Origin: Lumbricus terrestris
Lineage: Eukaryota > Annelida > Clitellata > Crassiclitellata > Lumbricidae
Assembly: GCA_949752735.1 (NCBI GenBank)
Contig: OX457042.1
Coordinates: 22,272,995 to 22,336,994 of the forward strand
DNA length: 64,000 bases
Direction of reading: 5' to 3'
Positions within the stretch are counted from its first letter, which is position 1. Each line of letters begins with the position of its first letter. The notes beneath the pieces are model-generated. The model did no database searches. It saw only the letters and a program-made list of their open reading frames with translations, and was not told the DNA's origin. Shown here one piece after another: positions 9,603 to 18,975 of this stretch. A program made the position numbers and the translations under genes.

Positions 9603-10960
9603 ACCGAGAATCGAAACTAAGGTACCGTACGTACTGCAGTGACAAAAGCCGACAAATAATCGGCTGCGAAAACAATTTCTCTGTGCGATAATATATTGTT
9701 GACGATGAGCAAATGTTTACTTCGGAAAATCCTTAGAAAATATCCGATTTCTCTGTTTATTTCCTGTTGCTCTACTTTTGTTTAGAAGCATTATAATACT
9801 GCAGGATATATACAACTGCTTCCCTTTGTTATCCGACATAGACTCTATACTATAGGCCTAGAGTCTATAGCCTACTTCCCTAGTCCTCAGCCAGTCGATA
9901 TAAGAACTTCATAAAGCTCTACATGTATAAGTCTGTAGATTTCTAGAAAAGCAACAACAAGGCACAGCATCTCGCACAAAATAATTATTTGCTCGTTCAA
10001 ATCACTCAAATTGGTCGAAGATTGATTGATTCATTGAAGAGTCCATAATAACAGAGGGTGAAAGGGATTATAGATTTATAGACGGAAAAGTAGGAGGATA
10101 CGGTGGAAAAAGGAAGGGATAACTAGGCTCAAGAGCAGGTCGTTTCTTAAGATTCATCAGAGGCCTAGATCTGCTAAGATCAGGCCACTGAAACAAGCAA
10201 CGAAAGTGTATTGGTAGCCTAGATGAAAAGATCGGCTGTTTCATCTGCCAAGCGCCGCCTACAGCCTCATTCACCAACACTGATCGTATGAACCCCTCTG
10301 CACGTGACCTACTTAAGGCGGCTGTTCCACTGCGCCCCATCCGCTGCTTGTATTGATTCGTCGAGCGCATGTGTGTATGCGTGTGCTCTGCAAGTGTCCT
10401 GATCGCCTCAGCCAATCAGCGTCAGTCTCTATTTTCAACGCGACTAAAGCGCGCAACACTCAAGGCAGCCAGTCACAATAGAAGGCTAACCTGCTGAATG
10501 ACGAGTGCTTAAAAGCAGTATGTGGACACGAACCTCAACGCATGGAAGTACTTGAGCAGTTCCTTGAGCTAGACTTCATTTAATTGAGCAGACTTCATCT
10601 TTCCTCATCGTATCTCACATGCAGAGCACGTAGATCTCACTTTTAAAACGGTGGTCACTTTTGACTCAATATGAATATTCTCCTTTGGCGGGTATTTAAA
10701 CTCCCTACGTCTATGGATGACTCGACACATGACCTATAGCGTGCTGCATAATTAGCCGCAGAGATATCGCGCTGCTTTGCGTACCCTTAGGCCTAATTGT
10801 GACTTAGTCTACTGCAAAGTAAGATAAGCCTACGTTTCTTATTTCGCAACAGGGTCTCACGATACACATAATAAGCTTATGTTGATGTAGTGCTTCAAAT
10901 GTAAAAAGTTTTTAAGTGCCTGGACGCCTCTCACCTTTTCAAGTGTACTGGACAAATAGG

Positions 10961-11037
10961 CTTAAGTGGCAGGACGGCATAGATATGTTAAAATAAGTGC
11001 CTGGACGAAGTTCATGACCGTCCTGCCACACTTTAAG
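10961..11037. repeat. Small inverted repeat
   Basis: Arms cttaagtggcaggacgg (10961-10977) and ccgtcctgccac-actttaag (11018-11037) flank about 40 nt. gtgcctggacg words occur just outside the left arm and between the arms. It may be a short MITE; no target duplication was found. Confidence 0.45.
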
Positions 11038-11950
11038 CTCTGTGTTGATGAAACTCATCATCTGGCGCTGTCGTGCAGGATCTGTTGAACCCCGCCGAAT
11101 CGAATAATTTGGTTAATTTGGTATGTGAAGTTCCCTGAACACTCTTAACATACATCGGCGTTTCTACGTGCGCCTTTAGGCTATGTCTGTACACCCTGCA
11201 GATTGGCAACTGGTATATAGCCAAGTTCCGCTGCCGCATGTCGAACATTCAGCTTCCCAGTCATAAAGACCTGCACAAAAACCTGTGTATTGGGCCTTCA
11301 GTGCGTCTGTAAATAAACAGACTACGCTTCGGATTTTTTATGTCAAATTTTTCCGATAAATTGAAAAATTAATTATTTTATTTACAACATTGTTATCATA
11401 ATGTAGGCTAACTCGCGTTATAGTTATGCGTTTGGTTTACAAGAAACGCTTCTGGAACCGGAAGTCCAATAGTAACCATACCATTTGGCTAAATATTGCT
11501 GGAACACTGTTTAGTCTGTTCATCGTGTTCACGGATCGGAATAGTAAGCTATATAACACGGAAAAGTATGATCGATCGATCGAAGACGGACGGGGAAAGC
11601 TCCGGACAAAAGCCATATTTCTGGAAAGCCGCCCGGACAAACCCGGACTCATGGTAACCCTATACGTGCATGAATGCATTATGCACAGTTGCACACCGCA
11701 TGTGCTTGAGATTATCACCTTGTGGCGCGTTTTGGTTTGCGCTGATTGACTTTTACTAAGCAGTCCGAATCACGCTTTAGTCCATAGAAGACTTAAAGCC
11801 GACCTGCAATTCACTTGCTTGGCGAACGAGCAAAGAAAAAATTGTGTTGTGCGAAACAGCAACATCATTTAAATTTGCACTGAAGGCGGATTAAAAACGC
11901 AACAAAGTTATCGTAGTAAATCGAGGTAGGTAGGCAGTGCCTTGCATACC

Positions 11951-12230
11951 GAGCCCCTAAAAGGACATTAATGCAAACATATGATCTCGTGCGCACGAGA
12001 TATTATCTCGTGCGAACGAGATATTATCTCGTGCGAACGAGATATTATCTCGTGCGCACGAGATAATATCTCGTGCGCACGAGATAATAAGTCGTGCGCA
12101 CGAGATAATAAGTCGTGCGCACGAGATATTATCTCGTGCGCACGAGATATTATCTCGTGCGCACGAGATAATATCTCGTGCGCACGAGTTACTTAGCCAA
12201 TCACAGATCGTTTCTGTGATGCGTCACGGG
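11951..12230 (+). mobile_element. Palindromic-array element, copy 1
   Basis: gagcccctaaaaggacatta leads into an array (11984-12192) of 21-bp units built on the palindrome CTCGTGCGCACGAG joined by ataatat or atattat. A hairpin-like end follows (cacagatcgtttctgtg), then gatgcgtcacgg. Both outer parts recur inverted at 23588-23925, so this is one element type inserted twice. Because the period is 21, both strands stay open (ISCARDN-type repeats), but this is not evidence of a gene. Confidence 0.75.
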
Positions 12231-12235
12231 TCGTG

Positions 12236-13140
12236 TTCAGTAAGTTGTTGCCATGACTGCGGTAGCGATAAACGCATGTTTTGGTTCGCATGCTGGCGAT
12301 TTTGAGCGACGAATTGCTTCGATAGCAGTCAATTCCTTGTTGGAATGTTTTAAAAGAATGTATAATTTATTACTAGTGTTAACTGTGAGCTTTGCGTTTA
12401 AAAGGTTTTTATCCTTTTCAATCAGATTCAATTAACGTGTAGACCTACGATTAATGGTTTACAAATTTTAATTGCCAATTTTTTGGCGCGTTAATCGCAC
12501 GAAGGCGAAACTGCAGTATCAGTGACCGTGTGTGTCGGTTAGGGTCAGGTTATGCGTCGTTAGGGTCAGGTGAAGCGTCGTGAGGGTCGTTTTGGGTTAG
12601 TGTCGCCATTAGATACTATATAGGGTGAATTCGGATAAACCTGGCCACCAATCTAAACATGGCCACCTAAGGTAGTTCATGTATAATTCCAGAATGAACC
12701 ACCCTTTCGGCAAAAATTGCTTACTACTTCGTGTGCCTCTTGTCTTCCTTTAAAAACGCTAGGTGTCGCTTCAGTTCGTATCTAAAGTTGTTGTTTACAT
12801 TTCAGAATATTTGGCGTTGACGATTTAAACTGAATCTGAATCTTTCTACTTGAATAGGGTGAATTTCTGCTAAGCCTCGTGACTCCAATTTAAACCTAAA
12901 TTCAGTGCTGTTTGTGATTATACAATTAATGTAGTTACTTTTATAGCATTTTGGTAACAAGCTTTGTACGTTTCACGTATAAGGATTGGAATTATAGACT
13001 GGAATATGCATGGCCAGGTCAAACTGTAATGGTCAGATTGACCTGGCATTTAAATCTGGCCAATGCCATTTTCGGCTTGATGGTGGTTGTGTGCCTGGTA
13101 ACTAATTATTCTGTAACAAGAAGTTAATTTTCTGACTTGC
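12236..13140. other. Intergenic; no gene seen
   Basis: Contains degenerate ggttagggtcaggt words near 12535-12600 and a repeat of the word tggccac. The short frames have no recognisable protein features. Confidence 0.4.
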
Positions 13141-13144
13141 TAAC

Positions 13145-14090
13145 CGTCTATAGTGCTGTGGGCTTGTTTAAAGTAGCTCAGATTTTTTAAAATATGGTTT
13201 AATATTTGACAATTTCAAAAGCAAATTACCCAATGTTTGTTTTTGATAGGATATTCGTTCGATGTAGGCTTTGTACTGCAGTGGGTCTTTTGTTCTGTAG
13301 TTAAGTTTTTTGTTCTTTTTTCATAATTGCTTGTGACTCAGCAGCGTTGAACTTTTCAGTTTCCATTTATTTTGTTGTGTTTTCTCTTCCGTTTTTTCTA
13401 GCATAAGTTGCCTGATTGTGCTTTGTCACATTTGTCATCCACTGCGTTGATTTTGCAAAGTTTTCGTCATGGCCACCTCACATCGTCAACTCAATATACT
13501 AGTTGATGTCCCTAGACAGCGAGATTATTTTATTCCTTTAGGGCCTCCCCTTTTTGTAACCAATGAGCAGGAGGTGTAAACCTGTCATGTATACTTTGGT
13601 TGCAAAATAAAAATATTTGATTGATTGATTGATTGATAGCAAGCATAGTTTAAAAACCAGTTTCACCCAGATATGACAAGCTGAAAGGAATCGCAAATTG
13701 AAAGCTAGACCAGGAAATTAATCCTTAGGCCAATTCACCTATCTGTTATTTTAGTTCTATATATAAATATATATATATATGCTGAGAATTTCTGGCTTTG
13801 GTACTTTCAACCATTTATACATTATTTGCTTCAAGATTGTAGTGGTAGGCCAAAACATAAATATGTTGCATGCATTGTATAATAAATTATGTGAGTCTAA
13901 TTATATGTTGTGAAAGAAAGAAATGACGATGCTGTTATATGCTGCAACGTTAGAAGTCATTGCTAATCAAAGAAACATGAACATAGAGTCCATAAACTCC
14001 AAAAAATTATATTTATGGAATTTTTCGCGTACCCCTACCAGCGCCTGGCATACCCCCGGGGGTACGCGTACCACAGTTTGAGAACCCCTG
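13145..14090 (-). mobile_element. hAT-like nonautonomous element, 5'-partial inverted copy of 61963-63007
   Basis: The right end agtttgagaacccctg with ggtacgcgtaccacag is the terminal repeat of the element at 61963. Matching blocks run leftward in reverse order (tggctttggtactttcaacc, ggccaattcacc, gctgtgggcttgttta). The copy is interrupted at about 13250-13636 by a LINE 3' end and lacks the far terminus. Confidence 0.65.
13250..13640 (+). mobile_element. 5'-truncated LINE 3' end nested in the hAT-like element
   Basis: Ends aaaataaaaatatttgattgattgattgat, a (TTGA)n tail typical of CR1/L2-like retroposons. The host element reads gtttttgatag on the left and gatagcaag on the right, suggesting a short gatag target duplication. 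No ORF remains. Confidence 0.5.
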
Positions 14091-14804
14091 ATATATACAC
14101 ATATATGCACATAGACAAAGATCGGGAAGGGGCGCATATGTTAATATATACTGGTATACATATATAATTATATATGCAAATGGATAGTCTTCTGCCACGC
14201 TGTAACGTCTTCTTCATCTAACTCTATATTTATGTAAGTTGATATAGGTATGATTGACTGAATCATTCACGCAGCAAAACATTAGTAGCACAACCTATGT
14301 CATGTCCATATGCTACACCTGCTGCAGATTAAACTTCTTAAGCTGATTGTTGCATTGAAGTCATAACAACAGTGTCCATAAAACATGTGGCAAATTATAA
14401 CTACAGTATAGGCACAATACTGAACTTATGTCGGCATCTGCATTACCATGCCAAAGTGACAAACATGTCAGGACTACCATTGCAATCGTTGTAAACTTCA
14501 AATGGTAAACTGTATAAGAATTACCGGTATGTTATCTTATCAGCTTCCTTAGTTCCTAGATCTTTTTACTAGGTAATTCTATCATCCAATGTACGCAAAA
14601 ATTTCCGAACAGGACCCCACATTTCTTGATTCGGTCCTGTTCCCAAAGATAAATTTAGAATAACAATAAGTTCCTGCGATTTCAACCAATTCATAAACTG
14701 GAGCTAATAAATCAGATGTGTGGGAGAACTTAGCCAAAATTTCGTCGACAATAACTTCGTTTTTGTTATTGTTGCAGTATTCTTGTTTGTTTGTATGTGC
14801 ACTT

Positions 14805-14995
14805 GTTATAGCGCCCCTTCAAGCTCTCTCTACTCAGAGGCGCTCCCGAATGCAGAGCGGACACTGCATCGGAGTTTCACGCCGAAGCGCTGAGCAATTG
14901 TGAGTGAAGAACTTGCCCAAGGTCCTTACGCGGCGAGGTGGATTCGAACCTTCCGGCTTCAAGGCAACGATGCCACCACTACACCACCGCGCCCC
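14805..14995 (-). mobile_element. tRNA-derived SINE, family B
   Basis: On the minus strand the head has a good A box (TGGTGTAGTGG, plus 14976-14986) and a perfect B box (GGTTCGAATCC, plus 14940-14950). The tail reads cgggagcgcctctgagtaga ... gcttgaaggggcgctataa, shared with the LINE 3' ends in this window. A second copy lies at 27795-28015 on +. Confidence 0.75.
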
Positions 14996-15064
14996 ACTTG
15001 CTAAGAAATTTCATCATTTCTGAAAATGCGGGCCCCTAAAACTGCGGGCCCGGGTCCTGCAGCA

Positions 15065-15446
15065 CCCTTAGCACCTACCTTAATGCGGGCCTGAGAACGG
15101 ATGACAGTGCGAAGCTGGCGCAGCTGATAATAGAAATCTCGAGCAAGACGGTGAAGTTGAGGAGCAAAAGTGAGTTCTTGGTCAAATTGAACACCAAAGT
15201 CATGAACCGTGGTTGCAAGACAAAGCCAGGAAATTCAGATGCAAGTGAAAAGAGATCAAGCTTGGCAAGCTGCTGCCGTGTGTCCAACTAAATAAATTTT
15301 GTCTTAGATGGGTTCAAGCGTAGTCTATTGAGTGACATCCATGCCTCTAGAGCATCCTGCTCATTATCTGAACTGCTTCGACAGAATTAGAAGGGAGGCA
15401 ATGGGTGTAAGCCTGGACATCGTCAGCATACTGCTGACCATAACAG
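15065..15446 (-). pseudogene. LINE reverse transcriptase fragment with YADD
   Basis: Minus-strand reading gives QQYADDVQAYTHC, where YADD is the RT catalytic motif. After a stop it continues with WMSLNRLRLNPSKTKFI and LDTRQQLAKL, then a frameshifted block ending near YYQLRQLRTVIRS. The order matches palm-to-thumb of CR1/L2-type LINE RT. Stops and frameshifts show it is dead. Confidence 0.75.
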
Positions 15447-15624
15447 TGTACAGAAACAATGTGGCAAAGGATAGGTACAATACTGAACCTCTTTCAGCAT
15501 CTGCCACAGTGGCAAAATGTCATGACTACCATTGTCATCATGGTAAATTTCAGATGATCAACAGTATAAGAATGATACATCTTATCAATTTTCTTATTTT
15601 CATAAACCTTTTTATTAGAAATAA

Positions 15625-15872
15625 TAATCTTTTCTTTAATAAAGTCCCTGCAAGATGCACTGCACTTTACATTTACCGGTACAAGTTATGCAGTAATCTT
15701 AATTAAACTTAAGTACAAACAGAACAGACAGCTTCGCAATTAAAGTGCGCTAATAGCAGCCTACAGAAGAAGCACGCCCAACGGGGGCTCGAACTCGCTA
15801 CCTCTCGCACTCTACGCCACACACTCTACGCCAGCGTGTTATCCATTGTCCTACCAGGCCCCCAGGTTCACA
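15625..15872 (-). mobile_element. tRNA-derived SINE, family A (copy 1)
   Basis: Minus-strand head tggtaggacaatggataaca, B-box-like gagttcgagcccc, then gtaggctgctattagcgc, ctgtctgttctgtttgta, aattaagattactgcataac and gtgcagtgcatcttgcaggg. The same block order occurs at 23187, 31440 and 44348. Confidence 0.7.
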
Positions 15873-16969
15873 GGTAATTCTCAATCTATTCATCAAATGA
15901 AAAGTTGTGATGTACAATGCACAGCACCAGCTGGAAGGAGCATCATCTCAAGTTCTCCCACACAATTTTTATCCAATGCTGCACCACGTCTCTGAAATAT
16001 GTCCCTGATTTTTTGCACTTTTTCAGTTACTCCAACATCATTATCATTCACCTTCCCCAGACCCCTCCAACCATCACCTTTTGAGCTTTCCCTTCCAAAC
16101 TAGTCTCACCTCTTCAAGAACTATGGAACCAGACTCAGCCCTCCTGTGGACAGCCCTTCTGACTTGCAGCAGAGCTCACGAATAAACTGATGCCCTGTGC
16201 TAGGCTTTCGAGTGACGTTATAGGAGTTTTAAGAATATAAATACGAATTTGCAATCGTTCAGCATTCTCAGCTTGTGACCTGTATTGCACCCGACAACAT
16301 CCATCTTCGTATATCTGAAGAGAACATTTCAAACAGAGAACTCACCGAATTCACAATACAGGACATGAACCAGTGCACCCTCTGCTTAAAAATTTGAGCA
16401 ACATCTGCAATGAAGTGCCCCTGAATGATAATTTGTGTATTGTGATATAAGCACTCTGGTTTGTAAAGGAAAAAATCCAAAACAATTATAAATATTCCAG
16501 GCAATAATCATTTGCGACAAACAAAGAGCGTGAATCGGACTTTTGCAAAAATACAAGAAGTACACAACACTGTTGAAAAGATACAGGATTTTAAAGAACA
16601 GGTAAAAAAAAGTGAAAAATTACAGGACATTTATACAGGCAATACAGGACCGCTATGACCCCTGCAACAAGCAGCCTGGTTTAAGAAATCCATTCTACTA
16701 CTATGCTAAACTCTTCTAAAGCCAACGCATTCCGCCAGTGAGCGTGTCAGTAAATGGCTGAATTGATGATGTGGCAGCCCCCGATGTAGCTCGTCCAGAA
16801 TGCAAGACCTGATTCTATCGAAACCACAGTGCTGTTTTCTGAAATAAGAAGCAAACACCTTGATATGCTTTACACAGGTGTTTGCATTAGAAATGTAGAA
16901 ATAAATGATAGTCAAAATTCACAGTAAATAGTGTCGCATCCCGTGTTGAAGGGCACATTTATCCTAGTG

Positions 16970-17175
16970 CAGGGCTGTTTTTAAGAAATTTTTAGAACTG
17001 CACGACCCCTTCTTTCCCTTCCCATCCTCCATGGTAAATCACTTCCAATTGGATGACAATGACCTTTTTGCTTGTTTTAACTGCACAGAACTTGTGACAG
17101 AAGTGCTTCTAGAGCTGCACAAGTTCATTTAGAACTGCACATTTTGTGTACAACTGCACGTTAAAAAAAGCCCTG
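16970..17175 (+). mobile_element. hAT-type MITE, 206 bp (AGGGCT family)
   Basis: Ends CAGGGCTGTTTTTAA and TTAAAAAAAGCCCTG. Flanks tcctagtg (16962-16969) and ccctagtg (17176-17183) match at 7 of 8 positions. The interior repeats agaactgcac. A second copy is at 6895. Confidence 0.8.
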
Positions 17176-17404
17176 CCCTAGTGGTATACGGGTAGGAATT
17201 TACTGACTCTGAAATGCTTCCATATTCAAAAAACTGCCAGTTTTCTTATGAAATATATATAATATAAAGTAAACCAATTTCATGCAAACACACAAACAAT
17301 ATTTCTTAGAATCGACGATGAAATGCGAGTATGATTGTCGTCTCAGGAGCTTCGTTTCAATTTGATCTGCTGACTGACTAGACTCACTAGAGTACTATTA
17401 TTAT

Positions 17405-17790
17405 TATACAATAAGTAAGAGCGGATACAGAAAACTTCAAAGGGCCAAAATGTCTAATATTGGGTCTTGGGGCAGGGAAAAATTTCGTCTTGGCCACCGA
17501 AAAATCTGATTTGCCGAATTCCCAAAAAATGCCGTATCCGTAAAAATAGTTTATGACCTTTTTTAGTCATTTGCCAAATTCCCAACAAAAAGATACCATT
17601 TTATACGCCAAAAAGTTGTTGACCTTTTTTAGTCGAACAGTGTTTGTTTAGTTGTGGGCGTGGGGAGGCCTGCGAAGGTGCTCATGTGGGTGGCCACATC
17701 AACTTTCCGAGTCAGAATAGCTGGTAAAAAATAGAGACTTCTAAATGGGGTGGGGTCCATGGTCGGATTGGCCCCTGGATCTGTCATAAT
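17405..17790 (+). mobile_element. GCGGATACAG-family nonautonomous element, copy 2
   Basis: agagcggatacagaaaactt ... gattggcccctggatctgtc, with the shared internal blocks gaccttttttagtcatttgc and gataccattttat. It is longer than copy 4 because the central block is duplicated. Confidence 0.6.
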
Positions 17791-17794
17791 GTCA

Positions 17795-18870
17795 CGACTT
17801 ACAATGTTAAGCTGGAGATACTTAGTATACAAAAAGATCTACCAGTATATGAAAAAGACCTAGATACCAAGAACAGAGCATTTGAAAATGAAAATAAAAA
17901 GACTTAATTTGCTGTACATCTAGTGTTCAACAATGTTTTAGAAATGTTTCAAAAAGATTAGCGTAATCGGCATAACTCAACGAAAACTCAACGCAATTTG
18001 CATATATCAAAACAAAGAGGTCATAGAACTGTGAAAACTGATAGCAGTCTATAAAATGCGTATCAAGTGCAATGGTAGAACAGAAGAAAAGCCAAAAAGC
18101 CTCTCAAATGAACATATAAAAGTACTAATTTTTTTCTGACAGAGTGCAAACATTATGTAAAGCATCTTCACAGGTTTTTTAAAATAAACTGTTAAATAGA
18201 TGTGCAGTTAAACAAAACATTAAGCACACACACACTAAATTAAATGGGAGAAATGTGATATTGGGGATGGGCTTAGGCCCTTAGGGTAATGGTAAAACAA
18301 TGGCAAAAAGAGCACAGAGATGTGGGATCGCTTCCCACAACCCTTCCAAAAGGTGAACTCAACCATCCGTTCGGCAGTTAGCATTGGTAAACTCAGTAAT
18401 CAGACGTGATAGGTGCCTTGCATGGCTACGACAGTCAAATTTGACACCTGTAATAACTTGTGATCACTACCGATTGTAATGATACTACATTGTGTCAGTT
18501 TGAAAAATAAACGAAGATTCTTAGTATTTATATCAGAAACAGCTGCAAAAATTTATTTTAAAAAGTTCTCATATATCACTAGCACTTTTTTGATGAAACA
18601 TTCCAGAACGATGTTCCAGAACATTTTTTCAACTTCTAAAAATAATTTAGTAAATAAAGATTTTAGTAGAAAATTATGTAGCTATTTAAATCTTCAATGA
18701 TATTATTTTCGTTTCTGATCTAAATTATATTTCAAAATAATAAATAAATAAGAGACTGAGGCTCGGTACTTTGGAGCCCTTCCATCATTTGAATTTATTT
18801 AGTTCCGGGACCTTTTATCTAGAGAAGAAACATTGCTGTAGCACTGATGAAAGAGATGATGATTTGTGAC
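17795..18870. other. Probable plastin intron or downstream region; no exon recognised
   Basis: AT-rich. I searched the minus strand for the rest of the plastin first CH domain and found no convincing exon. The plus frame at 18479-18700 is Phe/Lys-rich and unrecognised. Confidence 0.35.
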
Positions 18871-18878
18871 TAGCATAC

Positions 18879-18975
18879 CAGTAGAGAACACCATCATTGC
18901 CTTTTGTGTACAGATCAGATGTATCTGGATCCACCGGAAGATACTTTTTTGCAATCAGGATCAGCAGCAAAATTT
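18879..18975 (-). CDS. Plastin exon: start of CH1 domain, with 1-nt frameshift
   Basis: The acceptor is attctag and the donor TG|gtatgc. The first part reads NFAADPDCKK, the second YLPVDPDTSDLYTKGNDGVL in the next frame. The shift falls in a run of six A on the minus strand (plus T run 18945-18950), where five would keep the family sequence in frame. The exon is 97 nt; 96 would fit the phases. Confidence 0.75.

Larger units (their letters stand above)
8300..11940. other. Intergenic, rich in TAGGCCTA palindromes; no gene seen
   Basis: No frame in this stretch looks like protein. It contains most of the TAGGCCTA octamers of the window, a third copy of the CTCCGCCAC repeat (9031-9098), an ATG/CAT microsatellite and a small inverted repeat. 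The longest frame (minus, 10068-10415) is low-complexity and unrecognised. Confidence 0.5.

Noticed and set aside
11984..12192. Possible CRISPR-like array of regular palindromes
   Set aside because: Units are contiguous without unique spacers, and the context is an animal genome.
11981..12196. ISCARDN/SRAHEI repeat proteins on both strands here and at 23588-23887
   Set aside because: The 21-bp palindromic unit keeps all frames of that phase open; nothing supports translation.
14940..14986. Possible tRNA gene from good A and B boxes (also 27800-27860 and 44350-44410)
   Set aside because: No cloverleaf with a matching acceptor stem; the boxes head SINE sequences found in several copies.
15893..16100. 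Minus-strand open stretch (EKVQKIRDIFQRRGAALDKN ...)
   Set aside because: About 68 codons without acceptable splice sites or a known family; kept out of the gene list because it may be a chance frame or a transposon relic.
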